64,000 nucleotides of DNA, from contig NZ_NIQU01000001.1 in the NCBI RefSeq assembly GCF_002741105.1, positions 558,001 to 622,000 of the forward strand, given 5' to 3'. The position numbers and the translations under genes are program-made. Positions 17,331 through 27,980 of the stretch are shown one piece after another. Under the pieces are notes generated by a model. The model was not told the origin of the DNA and did no database searches. It saw only the letters and a program-made list of their open reading frames with translations. The DNA comes from Pseudomonas sediminis (GTDB taxonomy: Bacteria > Pseudomonadota > Gammaproteobacteria > Pseudomonadales > Pseudomonadaceae). Every line of letters starts with the position of its first letter. Position 1 is the stretch's first letter.

Positions 17331-18050
17331 ATGCGTATTCCTGCCTACCTGCTTCTCGCCGGCCTGTTCGCCAGCAGCAGCGCTCTCGCTCACGGCCTCT
17401 GGACCGAGGAGCGCCGCGGCAATATCGAAGTCGTCTACGGCCACGGTGCCGAGGATGATGCCTTCAAGGCGGAAAAGATCAGCGGCGCCTGGGCCTATGA
17501 CGCAGCGGGTCGAATGATTCCGGTGACCGTCGAACGTCTGGCCGACCACGCCCGCCTGCAACCTTTGAAGAAACCCGCCGTACTCGGTGTCGCGCTGGAC
17601 AATGGCGCCTGGTCGAAGACCCCGGAAGGCCAATGGATCAACCTGGGCCGCAGCCAGGTGGCGAACTCGACCCAGTCGCTGCACACCTACAAATACAGCC
17701 TGGCGATCTACTCAGAAGACGCCAAGCTGCCTGCGCTCGAACACCTGAAGATGGTCATAGTGCCGGAAACCGACCCGCTCAAGGTCGGCCCAGGCAAGCC
17801 GCTGCCGGTGCGCGTGCTGGTGGACGGCAAGCCGATGGCAGGCGTAGAGCTGGTCGGCGACTATCGCGGCGCACCGCATCAGGTCAGCGCGGTAACCGAT
17901 GCCGAGGGTCGCGCCCAGATAACGGTGCGCAACGAGGCACTGAACATCATCAGCGCCTCGGTCTACGTACCGGTAGAGAACGACCTAAATATCGAGAGCC
18001 GTGGTCTGTTCACCTCACTGACCTTCCTCGGCCAGCCGCACCACGAGTAA
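17331..18050 (+). CDS. Periplasmic DUF4198-family protein, putative metal-uptake partner
   Basis: 239 residues from ATG 17331 with GGAG upstream. The signal peptide ends SSSALA, so the mature protein would begin with His21 (HGLWTEERRG), and another histidine follows in VVYGHGAEDD (H38). The C-terminal half carries a carboxypeptidase-regulatory-like beta domain (GKPLPVRVLVDGKPMAGVELVG, about 155-215), and the chain ends PHHE. DUF4198 proteins are often encoded beside TonB receptors and nickel/cobalt transport genes and are thought to handle metals in the periplasm. It is almost certainly cotranscribed with the receptor. Specificity is unknown. Confidence 0.8.
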   Translation: MRIPAYLLLAGLFASSSALAHGLWTEERRGNIEVVYGHGAEDDAFKAEKISGAWAYDAAGRMIPVTVERLADHARLQPLKKPAVLGVALDNGAWSKTPEGQWINLGRSQVANSTQSLHTYKYSLAIYSEDAKLPALEHLKMVIVPETDPLKVGPGKPLPVRVLVDGKPMAGVELVGDYRGAPHQVSAVTDAEGRAQITVRNEALNIISASVYVPVENDLNIESRGLFTSLTFLGQPHHE

Positions 18051-18074
18051 CCGCAACGCCGTGCACCGTGCCAT

Positions 18075-18107
18075 GAAAAAAGCCGGTGACGCTCACGCGT
18101 CACCGGC
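18075..18107 (-). terminator. Terminator of hisC
   Basis: GCCGGTGACG (18082-18091) pairs with CGTCACCGGC (18098-18107); on the minus strand the stem is followed by TTTTTT. It may also slow rightward transcripts from the receptor/DUF4198 genes. Confidence 0.8.
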
Positions 18108-18127
18108 CTTGCTATGGCTCGTATCGA

Positions 18128-19180
18128 TTACAGCCCACGCAGCGCATCCAGCAGTGCCTGGTTCTGCTCCGGCGTACCGATGGTGATACGCAGGAACTGG
18201 GCGATGCGCTGTTGCTTGAAGTGACGCACGATCACGCCCTGCTCACGCAGGCCCGCGGCCAAAGTCGCTGCATCCTTGCCCGGATGACGGGCGAAGACGA
18301 AGTTCGCCGCCGAAGGCAGCACCTCGAAACCCAGCCCCTGCAAACCGGCGACAACTGCCTCACGGCTCTCGATCACCTGCTGGCAGGTTTTCTCGAAATA
18401 ATCACGGTCCTCGAACGCTGCGGCTGCACCGGCGATGGCCATGCGATCGAGCGGGTAGGAGTTGAAGCTGTTCTTGATTCGCTCCAGCGCTTCGATCAGA
18501 TCCGGGTGGCCGACTGCAATGCCGACGCGTAGCCCAGCTAGCGAGCGCGACTTGGACAGGGTCTGGGTGACTAGCAGATTCGGGTACTTGTCGACCAGGG
18601 CGATGGCCGTCTGCCCACCGAAGTCGATATAGGCCTCATCAACCAGCACTACCGAATCCGGGCTGCCTTGCAGCAAGCGCTCAATGGCGTCGAGCGGCAG
18701 CAGGCAACCCGTCGGAGCATTGGGGTTGGGGAAGATGATGCCAGCGTTCGGCCTGGCGTAATCCTCCACGCGGATCTGGAACTGCTCGTCCAGCGGCACC
18801 TGCTGCTGCTCGATACCGTACAGGCCGCAATAAACCGGATAGAAGCTGTAGCTGATATCCGGGAACAGCAAAGGCGCGTCATGCTGGAACAGGCCATGGA
18901 ACGCGTGCGCCAGCACCTCGTCAGAGCCGTTGCCGACGAACACCTGGTTGGTCTGCACGCCATAGTAGTCAGCCACTGCCTGCTTCAGGCGATCGCTGTT
19001 GGGGTCCGGGTACAAACGCAGGTTGTCGTTGACCTCGGCCTGCATCGCCGCAATGGCCTTGGGCGACGGGCCATAAGGGTTCTCGTTGGTATTGAGCTTC
19101 ACCAGCTTGCTCAGCTTGGGCTGCTCACCTGGTACATAGGGCACCAGGTCTTTGACGAAGGGGCTCCAGAATTTGCTCAT
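18128..19180 (-). CDS. hisC: Histidinol-phosphate aminotransferase
   Basis: 350 residues from ATG 19180 ([21 protein letters not shown]), preceded by GAGGAGAG; the longer reading frame to 19282 runs through a repeat element. Fold type I PLP enzyme with [11 protein letters not shown] near the start, NPNAPTG around 152-158, DEAYIDF and the Schiff-base lysine K210 in [14 protein letters not shown]. It converts imidazole-acetol phosphate to L-histidinol phosphate using glutamate. Third gene of hisG-hisD-hisC, separated from hisD by 131 bases holding a repeat, so part of its expression may be uncoupled. Confidence 0.95.
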   Translation of the reverse strand: MSKFWSPFVKDLVPYVPGEQPKLSKLVKLNTNENPYGPSPKAIAAMQAEVNDNLRLYPDPNSDRLKQAVADYYGVQTNQVFVGNGSDEVLAHAFHGLFQHDAPLLFPDISYSFYPVYCGLYGIEQQQVPLDEQFQIRVEDYARPNAGIIFPNPNAPTGCLLPLDAIERLLQGSPDSVVLVDEAYIDFGGQTAIALVDKYPNLLVTQTLSKSRSLAGLRVGIAVGHPDLIEALERIKNSFNSYPLDRMAIAGAAAAFEDRDYFEKTCQQVIESREAVVAGLQGLGFEVLPSAANFVFARHPGKDAATLAAGLREQGVIVRHFKQQRIAQFLRITIGTPEQNQALLDALRGL

Positions 19181-19254
19181 CTGCCCTTCTCTCCTCGAAA
19201 TACGTTGCATGGGGCGATGGATAACGCTTCGTTCAACCTGCAAAGCGCGATCCC

Positions 19255-19309
19255 GTAAGGTGCGCCGTGCGCACCAAAACATTCACAAGGTGCGCACGGC
19301 GCACCCTAC
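19255..19309. repeat. Inverted repeat element GTAGGGTGCGCCGTGCGCACC, copy 1
   Basis: Arms at 19255-19275 and 19289-19309 match at 20 of 21 positions as inverted copies, separated by 13 bases, between hisC and hisD. A related copy is at 52105-52144, so this is a dispersed family. Confidence 0.8.
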
Positions 19310-19311
19310 GC

Positions 19312-20622
19312 TCAGGGCTTGATACGGTACTCGGCGCTACGCGCATGCGCGGTCAGCGACTCGCCACGGGCCAGCACCGAGGCGCTCTTGCCCAGCTCCG
19401 ACGCACCATCCGGCGAACAGAAGATGATCGACGAGCGCTTCTGGAAGTCATACACACCCAGCGGCGAGGAGAACCGCGCGGTGCCAGATGTCGGCAGCAC
19501 GTGATTCGGGCCCGCCACGTAGTCGCCCAGGGCTTCTGCTGTGTAGCGGCCCATGAAGATCGCACCGGCGTGGCGAATCTCGGGCAGCCAGGCTTCCGGG
19601 TCGGCGACCGACAGCTCCAGGTGCTCGGGCGCGATACGGTTGGCCACCTCGATGGCCTGCTCCATGTCCGCCACCTGGATCAAGGCACCGCGCCCCTCCA
19701 GCGAAGTACGGATGATCTCGGCCCGCTCCATGGTCGGCAGTAGCTTGGCGATGCTTTCAGCGACGCGGTCGAGGAAGGCGGCATCCGGGCTGACCAGAAT
19801 CGACTGGGCGTCCTCATCGTGCTCGGCCTGGGAGAACAGATCCATGGCGATCCAGTCCGGATCGGTCTGGCCGTCACAGACCACGAGGATCTCCGACGGG
19901 CCGGCGATCATGTCGATGCCCACCTTGCCGAACACATGGCGCTTGGCGGTGGCCACATAGATATTGCCCGGACCGACGATCTTGTCCACCGGCGGCACGC
20001 TCTCGGTGCCGTAGGCCAACGCGGCCACAGCCTGGGCGCCACCGATGGTAAACACACGATCGACGCCGGCGATGGCGGCAGCAGCGAGAACGATCTCGTT
20101 GATCTCACCGCGCGGGGTCGGCACCACCATTACCACTTCCGGCACGCCGGCGACCTTGGCCGGAATGGCGTTCATCAGCACCGAGGACGGGTAGGACGCC
20201 TTGCCGCCCGGCACGTAGAGGCCGGCGCGATCCAGCGGGGTGACCTTCTGCCCCAACACCGTGCCGTCGGCTTCGGTGTAGCGCCAGGAGTCCTGCTTCT
20301 GCTTCTCGTGGTAGCTGCGCACCCGCTCGGCGGCCACTTCCAGTGCCTGGCGCTGCTCGGCACTGATTCGGGTCAGGGCCAGTTCCAGGCGCTCGCGCGG
20401 CAGGATCAGGTCGGCCATGGAAGCGACCTGCAGACCATCGAAACGCTGGGTGTATTCGACCAGGGCGGCATCGCCGCGCTCACGCACGGCCTGGATGATT
20501 TCCAGCACGCGCTGGTTGACGCCATCGTCGGAGACACTTTCCCAGGACAGCAGATGATCCAGATGACGCGCAAAGTCCGTGTCGGCAGCGTTGAGTCGGC
20601 GGATGGCAACGGGTGCGGTCAT
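19312..20622 (-). CDS. hisD: Histidinol dehydrogenase
   Basis: 436 residues from ATG 20622 ([20 protein letters not shown]). It has the HisD signature [23 protein letters not shown], the GAYVPGG-like segment (here [14 protein letters not shown]) and the RIAPEHLEL motif holding a catalytic histidine. It is a zinc-dependent NAD enzyme that oxidises L-histidinol to histidine in two steps, the last in the pathway. The longer open frame to 21108 overlaps hisG and is not the gene. The hisG-hisD gap (125 bases) contains a hairpin CCGCGAC-loop-GTCGCGG (20722-20740). Confidence 0.96.
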   Translation of the reverse strand: MTAPVAIRRLNAADTDFARHLDHLLSWESVSDDGVNQRVLEIIQAVRERGDAALVEYTQRFDGLQVASMADLILPRERLELALTRISAEQRQALEVAAERVRSYHEKQKQDSWRYTEADGTVLGQKVTPLDRAGLYVPGGKASYPSSVLMNAIPAKVAGVPEVVMVVPTPRGEINEIVLAAAAIAGVDRVFTIGGAQAVAALAYGTESVPPVDKIVGPGNIYVATAKRHVFGKVGIDMIAGPSEILVVCDGQTDPDWIAMDLFSQAEHDEDAQSILVSPDAAFLDRVAESIAKLLPTMERAEIIRTSLEGRGALIQVADMEQAIEVANRIAPEHLELSVADPEAWLPEIRHAGAIFMGRYTAEALGDYVAGPNHVLPTSGTARFSSPLGVYDFQKRSSIIFCSPDGASELGKSASVLARGESLTAHARSAEYRIKP

Positions 20623-20747
20623 AGCGAAAGCCTCATTAAATGGCGTGTTCTCGGGCGCCCGTAATGTAGCAAGCCCACCGTGCGGGCACCCAAGAAAAAT
20701 GGCTATGACACGGATAGGCTGCCGCGACCAGAAGTCGCGGTGAGGAA

Positions 20748-21383
20748 TCAGCCTTGGTGTCGCGCCTCGATGGCGCCACGCAGGGTATCGATCAGGGCCT
20801 GGATGCGCGCGTGCTGCATCTTCATCGAGGCCTTGTTGACGATCAACCGCGAGCTGATGGTGGCGATCAGTTCCTGCGGTTCCAGGCCGTTGGCACACAG
20901 GGTGTTGCCGGTGTCGACCACGTCGATGATCTTGTCGGCCAGGCCCACCAGCGGCGCCAGTTCCATCGAGCCGTACAGTTTGATGATGTCGACCTGACGG
21001 CCCTGCTCGGCGTAGTAACGCTTGGCGACGTTGACGAACTTGGTGGCCACGCGCAGGCGGCCTTTCGGCTCCGGCGCACCGACCTTGCCAGCCGTCATCA
21101 GCTTGCACTTGGCGATCTGCAGATCCAGCGGCTCGTAGATGCCCTGGCCGCCGTACTCCATCAGCACGTCCTTGCCCGCCACACCGAGGTCGGCCGCACC
21201 ATGCTCGACGTAGGTCGGCACATCGGTGGCACGCACGATCAGCAGGCGCACGTCATCCTGAGTGGTCGGGATGATCAGCTTGCGGCTCTTGTCCGGATTC
21301 TCGGTCGGCTCGATGCCCGCGGCGGCCAGCAACGGCAGGGTGTCATCGAGAATGCGGCCTTTGGACAGGGCGATGGTCAACAT
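20748..21383 (-). CDS. hisG: ATP phosphoribosyltransferase, short form
   Basis: 211 residues, the short HisG type that lacks the C-terminal regulatory domain and normally needs the HisZ partner, which is not in this window. Motifs: [11 protein letters not shown] at the start, [17 protein letters not shown], and the PRPP-binding [14 protein letters not shown]. It catalyses the first and committed step of histidine synthesis, ATP plus PRPP to phosphoribosyl-ATP. Downstream of murA with a 176-base gap containing a repeat-like palindrome. Confidence 0.96.
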   Translation of the reverse strand: MLTIALSKGRILDDTLPLLAAAGIEPTENPDKSRKLIIPTTQDDVRLLIVRATDVPTYVEHGAADLGVAGKDVLMEYGGQGIYEPLDLQIAKCKLMTAGKVGAPEPKGRLRVATKFVNVAKRYYAEQGRQVDIIKLYGSMELAPLVGLADKIIDVVDTGNTLCANGLEPQELIATISSRLIVNKASMKMQHARIQALIDTLRGAIEARHQG

Positions 21384-21455
21384 GAAACGGTTTCCTTGAG
21401 CGGAAGCGGCCTCCCGAGAGGGGTGGCCACACTATCTGCGATCTCGCGAGCTAGA

Positions 21456-21540
21456 GTCATGCAAGGCAAAAACAGGCGAGGAAGCGGAGTTTACAAGTTG
21501 TAAATGAGCATTCCGAGCCTGTTTTTAACGCAGCAGGACC
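21456..21540. repeat. Composite palindromic intergenic element between murA and hisG
   Basis: AAAACAGGC (21469-21477) and GCCTGTTTT (21518-21526) are inverted copies enclosing the perfect 15-base palindrome TTTACAA-G-TTGTAAA (21490-21504). I recall similar sequences (AGTTTAC...GTAAATGAGCATTCCGA...CTGTTTT) recurring between genes in Pseudomonas, so it is probably a dispersed repeat rather than a gene-specific signal. It could fold into a cruciform and influence murA read-through into hisG. Confidence 0.6.
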
Positions 21541-21559
21541 GACGCGCAGCAGATCGCCA

Positions 21560-23087
<1,528 letters not shown>

Positions 23088-23142
23088 GCTCGACCTCGAC
23101 TGACGCATTCGGGCACCTGAGCCCGCGGGTCGGCCATGATAC

Positions 23143-23201
23143 AAAAAAGCCTCCCGCCTGCGAACCCCGCCAACACCGGTGCTGACGGAACGACGGGAAG
23201 C
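23143..23201 (-). terminator. Possible terminator after mlaB
   Basis: On the minus strand GCTTCCCG (23194-23201) could pair with CGGGAGGC (23149-23156) across a 37-base loop, followed by TTTTTT. The loop is long, so this is tentative; it would partly separate mla from ibaG-murA. Confidence 0.45.
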
Positions 23202-23204
23202 GCT

Positions 23205-23513
23205 TCACGCTTGCAGCGGTAGCAACTCCAGCAGGCCGCTGACCTGAGCGATCTCACGCATGTCGTCGGGCAGCGCACTGATTGTCAGCTCACGCCCTGC
23301 CTTGCGTGCATCACGCATGAACGCCAGCAACAGCGCCAGACCGACGCTGCTGGACTTTTCCACCGCGCTGCAATCGAGCGCCAGGCTTTTAGCACTGCTG
23401 GCGGCGATCAGGCGCGCGCCCTGCTCACGCAGCAGCGGGCCGGTGCTGTAATCGAGCACGCCACTGAGCTGCAATTGCCCGGCAGCGCGCTCGCTGATGG
23501 TCGCCTGACTCAC
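23205..23513 (-). CDS. mlaB: MlaB, STAS-domain protein of the Mla phospholipid ABC transporter
   Basis: 102 residues forming a single STAS domain (GVLDYSTGPLLRE, then LDCSAVEKSSSVGLALLLAFM). MlaB binds the ATPase MlaF on the cytoplasmic side and stabilises or activates the MlaFEDB complex. Its ATG overlaps the mlaC stop by 4 bases, indicating translational coupling. Confidence 0.92.
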   Translation of the reverse strand: MSQATISERAAGQLQLSGVLDYSTGPLLREQGARLIAASSAKSLALDCSAVEKSSSVGLALLLAFMRDARKAGRELTISALPDDMREIAQVSGLLELLPLQA

Positions 23514-24142
23514 GACTCGCCCCGAGCCTGACGAGCCCTGGCCACGGTATCGGCCCAGGTGTCGATGACCTTGTCGAGATCGTTGCGGTTGTTCTGCATC
23601 GACTGAGCGAACTGATCGCGGAACAACTTGCCGACGTTGATGCCGTTGATCACCACGTTACGCAACTTCCAGCCGCCATCCATCGACACCATGGTGTAGG
23701 ACAGCGGGTAGACCACGCCCTTGCCATCGCGAATCTCCATGCCGACCGAGGTGCGCTCGCCTTCGGCTCTGCCGCTGGCCGGCAGCACGCGAATGTCCTG
23801 ATTGTTGTACTCGAGCAAGGCATTGCCATAGAACTGCATCAGGCTGCGCTTGAAGTTCTCCTGAAAGCGGCTCATCTGCTCAGGCGAGGCCTGGCGCGAG
23901 TAGCGCACGGTCATCACGCCACGGGCGATGCCATCGACATCCACCACTGGGCCGAGAATCTCGTTGAGCGAGTCGTAGAAGGCATTGGGATTGCTGCGGT
24001 ACTGCTCCTTGTTGGCCTTGAGGTCAGCCAGCAGGGTGTCGGTGGTTTGCTGCACCACTTCATGGGCGCTTGGCGCAGCGGTGGCCAGCAGCGGCATGGT
24101 AGCCAGCAACACCAGCAGGGAATTACGCACGATTTTGAACAT
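23510..24142 (-). CDS. mlaC: MlaC, periplasmic phospholipid carrier
   Basis: 210 residues from ATG 24142, which directly begins the signal peptide (MFKIVRNSLLVLLATMPLLATAA); an ATG at 24160 would add six residues. The mature part matches the MlaC/Ttg2D family (DSLNEILGPVVDVDGIARGVM, then YNNQDIRVLPA and the GGWKLRNVVINGINVGKLFRDQF end). It shuttles phospholipids between the outer-membrane MlaA complex and MlaFEDB, keeping the outer leaflet free of phospholipid. Confidence 0.95.
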   Translation of the reverse strand: MFKIVRNSLLVLLATMPLLATAAPSAHEVVQQTTDTLLADLKANKEQYRSNPNAFYDSLNEILGPVVDVDGIARGVMTVRYSRQASPEQMSRFQENFKRSLMQFYGNALLEYNNQDIRVLPASGRAEGERTSVGMEIRDGKGVVYPLSYTMVSMDGGWKLRNVVINGINVGKLFRDQFAQSMQNNRNDLDKVIDTWADTVARARQARGES

Positions 24143-24156
24143 GTCAGGAGCCCTCA

Positions 24157-24627
24157 TCAATTGGCTTCATCTTTATTGACCGAATTGAGCAGGAATTTGC
24201 CAATCAGGTCTTCCAGCACCAGCGAGGACTGCGTGTCGTGAATGGTGCTGCCGTCCTTGAGCACCTCCTCGTCACCACCAACGCTGATGCCGATGTATTT
24301 CTCACCGAGTAGCCCCGCAGTCAGGATCGACGCAGTGGAATCCTCAGGCAGGTTATTGACGCCACCATCGAGCTCCAGGGTCACCCGGCCCATGTAGCTA
24401 TCACGATCCAGATCGATCGCAGTGACCTTGCCGATGCTCACGCCGGCCATGGTGACCTTGGCGCGCACGGTCAGCCCGGCGATGTTGTCGAAATAGGCGT
24501 AGACCTTGTAGGTATCGCCAGCACTGCCGACGCTCAGGCCGCTGACGCGCAGGGCCAGCAACAGCAGGGCCAGCACACCGGCCATGAGGAACAGGCCGAC
24601 ACCAATCTCCAGCGTGCGGTTTTGCAT
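24157..24627 (-). CDS. mlaD: MlaD, membrane-anchored MCE-domain subunit
   Basis: 156 residues: one N-terminal membrane helix (about 7-27) and an MCE domain (about 38-118, including VYAYFDNIAGLTVRAKVTMAGVSIGKV and AGLLGEKYIGI). It forms the hexameric periplasmic ring above MlaE that conducts lipid. The start overlaps the mlaE stop by one base; the end overlaps the upstream in-frame region of mlaC. Confidence 0.95.
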   Translation of the reverse strand: MQNRTLEIGVGLFLMAGVLALLLLALRVSGLSVGSAGDTYKVYAYFDNIAGLTVRAKVTMAGVSIGKVTAIDLDRDSYMGRVTLELDGGVNNLPEDSTASILTAGLLGEKYIGISVGGDEEVLKDGSTIHDTQSSLVLEDLIGKFLLNSVNKDEAN

Positions 24628-25424
24628 CAGAAATCTCCAAACATCAAAGCGGTCAGAATGAAATCCAGGCCAAGCACGGCCAGCGAGGCGTACACCACGG
24701 TGCGCGTGGTCGCACGGCTGATGCCTTCGGAAGTGGGTTCACAGTCGTAGCCCTGGAATACGGCGATCCAGGTCACCACGAAGGCGAAGACGATGCTCTT
24801 GATCACCCCGTTGAGCACGTCGTCATAAAAGGAAACACTGTTCTGCATGTTCGACCAGAACGAGCCCTCGTAAACGCCCAGCCAATCCACGGCGACCATG
24901 GCCGCACCCCAGATGCCGACCACGCAGAAGATCATCGCCAGCAGCGGCATCGAGACGAAGCCGGCCCACAGCCGCGGCGCGACGATGTACTTGAGCGGGT
25001 CGACGCCAATCATCTCCAGGCTGGAGAGCTGCTCGGTGGACTTCATGTTGCCGATTTCGGCAGTCAGCGCCGAGCCAGCGCGGCCGGCGAACAGCAGCGC
25101 GGTCACCACCGGGCCAAGTTCACGCAGCAGAGTCAGGGCGACCATCTGCCCAACAGCCTGTTCGGAGCCATAGCTGACCAGAATGTTGTAGCCCTGCAGG
25201 GCCAACACCATGCCGATGAAGATGCCGGACACAACGATGATCGCCAGCGACATGACGCCAACCGCGAACAGTTGCTTGATCAACAGCTGCAAAGGCTTGC
25301 CGGCACGGCTGCGCCCGAACAGCGCACTGACCAGAAACAGGACAGAGCGCCCCAGCGTCGCGACCACATCGATACCCGCACGACCGAACAGCCGCAGCCG
25401 TTCGAGCGGTGAATTTCTGCGCAT
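24627..25424 (-). CDS. mlaE: MlaE, permease of the Mla phospholipid ABC transporter
   Basis: 265 residues from ATG 25424, which overlaps the mlaF stop as TGATG; a TTG one codon earlier is less likely. Five to six membrane helices and the MlaE/YrbE family motifs [28 protein letters not shown] and [14 protein letters not shown]. It is the inner-membrane core of the MlaFEDB lipid transporter. The gene order F-E-D-C-B is complete. Confidence 0.95.
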   Translation of the reverse strand: MRRNSPLERLRLFGRAGIDVVATLGRSVLFLVSALFGRSRAGKPLQLLIKQLFAVGVMSLAIIVVSGIFIGMVLALQGYNILVSYGSEQAVGQMVALTLLRELGPVVTALLFAGRAGSALTAEIGNMKSTEQLSSLEMIGVDPLKYIVAPRLWAGFVSMPLLAMIFCVVGIWGAAMVAVDWLGVYEGSFWSNMQNSVSFYDDVLNGVIKSIVFAFVVTWIAVFQGYDCEPTSEGISRATTRTVVYASLAVLGLDFILTALMFGDF

Positions 25425-26233
25425 CAACCTCTCCCCAACAGATCTTCGCGATAGTCCAGCGCTGGAAAATGAAACGGCACCGGCCCATCCGGAATGCCCT
25501 TCATGAACTGACGAATACGTGGATTATCCGACTCCATCAACTCGGCCGGAGTGCCCTGCCCCAACACCTGAGCATCACCGACGACATAGATGTAGTCGGC
25601 GATGCTGGCCGTTTCTGCAAGGTCGTGAGACACCACCACGCTGGTGATCCCCAGTGCATCGTTGAGCAGGCGGATCAGGCGCACCAGAACACCCATGGCG
25701 ATGGGATCCTGGCCGACAAACGGCTCGTCATACAGCAGAATCTGCGGATCCAGAGCGATGGCTCGAGCCAGCGCGACACGGCGCTTCATGCCGCCAGATA
25801 GCTCGTCCGGCATCAGATCCAGCGCCCCGCGCAAGCCAACGGCCTGCAGTTTCATCAGGACGATGTCGCGGATCATTTCTTCAGGAAGCTTGGTGTGTAC
25901 GCGCAGAGGGAATGCCACGTTCTCGAACACATCGAGATCGGTGAACAGCGCGCCGCTCTGGAACAGGACGCCCATCTGCTTGCGCATATCGAACAGTTCG
26001 TCGCGCGAGAGCTTCGGCAGACTGACGCCGTCGACGCGAACATCGCCTGCAGAAGGACGTAGCTCGGCAGCGATCAGGCGCAGCAGCGTGGTCTTGCCGC
26101 AGCCGGAGGGGCCCATGATGCCGGTGACCTTGCCGCGCGGAATGCGGATATCGACCTTGTCGAAAATCGATCGCGCGCCACGCTGAAAGCTGACGCCCTG
26201 CAACTCGATCGCGTACTCGTGCTCGGCGCTCAT
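25424..26233 (-). CDS. mlaF: MlaF, ATPase of the Mla phospholipid ABC transporter
   Basis: 269 residues from ATG 26233 ([19 protein letters not shown]); the frame continues upstream to 26353 without a ribosome site. ABC ATPase with Walker [10 protein letters not shown], signature [14 protein letters not shown] and Walker [14 protein letters not shown]. It powers the MlaE permease. First gene of the leftward mla operon; the 243-base gap to the divergent kdsD gene (26234-26476) should hold both promoters. Confidence 0.96.
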   Translation of the reverse strand: MSAEHEYAIELQGVSFQRGARSIFDKVDIRIPRGKVTGIMGPSGCGKTTLLRLIAAELRPSAGDVRVDGVSLPKLSRDELFDMRKQMGVLFQSGALFTDLDVFENVAFPLRVHTKLPEEMIRDIVLMKLQAVGLRGALDLMPDELSGGMKRRVALARAIALDPQILLYDEPFVGQDPIAMGVLVRLIRLLNDALGITSVVVSHDLAETASIADYIYVVGDAQVLGQGTPAELMESDNPRIRQFMKGIPDGPVPFHFPALDYREDLLGRG

Positions 26234-26438
26234 CTGAACTCCTTGAAAATAAGGCCTTCCTGGCAGACGCCGCCTCCAGAAGCGAAGACACGCACCATCC
26301 AGAGAGGGCCAAAATGGCCGCGAACTATAGCATTTGCCGAACATGCCGCCCAATAGCGCCCCAAAGCGGCGTTCAGACTTGCGACAGTTTCGACGTTGGC
26401 TCGTTGCACCGAGGGTGAGCGCGGGAAGCTTTTCCGTT

Positions 26439-26444
26439 TATAAT
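26439..26444 (+). promoter_or_regulatory. Candidate -10 box for kdsD
   Basis: A consensus TATAAT 33 bases before the kdsD start. No good -35 was found at 16-18 bases upstream (best is TGAGCG), so the promoter call is tentative. Confidence 0.35.
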
Positions 26445-26476
26445 CCCCGTCTTTTTTCGCCCGACAGCCTTACTCA

Positions 26477-27451
26477 ATGAACCAGACCCGCGACCTGATT
26501 GATTCCGCGCAGCGCACCATCCGCCTCGAAATTGAAGCGGTGCAGGAGCTATTGCCCCGTATCAATGCCGACTTCATCAAGGCCTGCGAGCTGATTCTCA
26601 GCTGCAAGGGCCGCGTGGTCGTGGTTGGCATGGGCAAGTCCGGGCATATCGGCAACAAGATCGCTGCAACTCTGGCCAGCACCGGTACCACGTCGTTCTT
26701 TGTCCACCCGGCAGAAGCCAGCCATGGCGACATGGGTATGATCACCAAGGACGACATCGTTCTGGCACTGTCGAACTCTGGCTCGACCGCCGAGATCGTT
26801 ACCCTGCTGCCACTGATCAAGCGCCTCGGTATCCGCCTGATCAGCATGACCGGTAACCCTGAGTCGCCGCTGGCCAAGGCCGCCGAGGTCAATCTGGATG
26901 CACGCGTCTCGCAGGAGGCCTGCCCGTTGAACCTGGCCCCCACTTCCTCGACCACTGCCAGCCTGGTACTGGGCGACGCCCTGGCTATCGCCCTGCTCGA
27001 AGCGCGCGGCTTCACCGCCGAAGACTTCGCCTTCTCCCATCCGGGCGGCGCCCTTGGCCGGCGCCTGCTGCTCAAGGTAGAGAACGTGATGCACAGCGGC
27101 GAAAGCCTGCCTCAAGTCACCCGCGGCACCAGCCTGCGTGACGCCCTGCTGGAAATGACCCAGAAAGGCTTGGGCATGACCACCGTCCTGGAGGCTGATG
27201 GCCATCTGGCCGGGATCTTCACCGATGGCGACCTGCGCCGCGCACTGGACAAGGGCATCGATGTACGCGACGCCCGGATCGATGACGTGATGACGCTGCA
27301 TGGCAAGACCATTCGCGCCGAGATGCTCGCCGCCGAAGCCCTGAAGATCATGGAAGACAACAAGATCAGCGCCCTGGTGGTAGTCGACGGCAATGATCGC
27401 CCGATCGGCGCGTTCAACCTCGGCGATCTGCTGCGCGCGGGAGTGATGTAA
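26477..27451 (+). CDS. kdsD: Arabinose-5-phosphate isomerase
   Basis: 324 residues. SIS sugar-isomerase domain (about 40-175: VVVVGMGKSGHIGNKIAATLASTGT, then SNSGSTAEI and LAPTSSTTA) followed by two CBS modules (about 205-324). It interconverts ribulose-5-phosphate and arabinose-5-phosphate, the first step to Kdo for LPS inner core. The stop overlaps the kdsC start as TAATG. First gene of the kdsD-kdsC-lptCAB block. Confidence 0.97.
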   Translation: MNQTRDLIDSAQRTIRLEIEAVQELLPRINADFIKACELILSCKGRVVVVGMGKSGHIGNKIAATLASTGTTSFFVHPAEASHGDMGMITKDDIVLALSNSGSTAEIVTLLPLIKRLGIRLISMTGNPESPLAKAAEVNLDARVSQEACPLNLAPTSSTTASLVLGDALAIALLEARGFTAEDFAFSHPGGALGRRLLLKVENVMHSGESLPQVTRGTSLRDALLEMTQKGLGMTTVLEADGHLAGIFTDGDLRRALDKGIDVRDARIDDVMTLHGKTIRAEMLAAEALKIMEDNKISALVVVDGNDRPIGAFNLGDLLRAGVM

Positions 27452-27972
27452 TGAACGAACTACTGCAACGCGCACGCGCCGTGAAACTGGCGATCTTCGA
27501 CGTCGATGGCGTGTTGACTGACGGCCGCCTGTACTTTCTCGAAGACGGCAGCGAGTTCAAGACCTTCAACACACTCGACGGCCACGGTATCAAGATGCTG
27601 ATCAACTCGGGCGTGCGCACGGCCATCATCAGCGGCCGCAAGACACCAGTGGTGGAGCGCCGCGCCAACAACCTGGGCATCCAGCACCTGTTCCAGGGTC
27701 GTGAAGACAAACTCGTGGTACTCGACGGCCTGCTCGCCGAACTCGGCCTAAGCTATGAACAGGTCGCCTATCTTGGTGACGACCTGCCGGACCTTCCGGT
27801 GATTCGCCGTGTCGGATTGGGCATGGCCGTGGCCAGCGCCGACAGCTTCGTCCGCCAGCATGCCCACGGCGTAACCCAGGCGCGCGGCGGTGATGGTGCG
27901 GCGCGGGAATTCTGCGAACTGATCATGCGTGCCCAAGGCACACTGGATGCGGCCCATGCCGCCTACCTGTAG
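27451..27972 (+). CDS. kdsC: 3-deoxy-D-manno-octulosonate 8-phosphate phosphatase
   Basis: 173 residues, capless HAD phosphatase of the C0 subfamily. Motif I is IFDVDGVLTDG (nucleophile Asp and general acid Asp), motif II ISGRKTPVVERR, and motif IV YLGDDLPDLPV. It removes phosphate from Kdo-8-P to give Kdo. Overlaps kdsD by one base; lptC follows 8 bases later. Confidence 0.96.
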   Translation: MNELLQRARAVKLAIFDVDGVLTDGRLYFLEDGSEFKTFNTLDGHGIKMLINSGVRTAIISGRKTPVVERRANNLGIQHLFQGREDKLVVLDGLLAELGLSYEQVAYLGDDLPDLPVIRRVGLGMAVASADSFVRQHAHGVTQARGGDGAAREFCELIMRAQGTLDAAHAAYL

Positions 27973-27980
27973 AGAACAGC

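Noticed and set aside
20623..21108. N-terminal extension of hisD into hisG
   Set aside because: The extension overlaps hisG in another frame; HisD homologues begin near ATG 20622.
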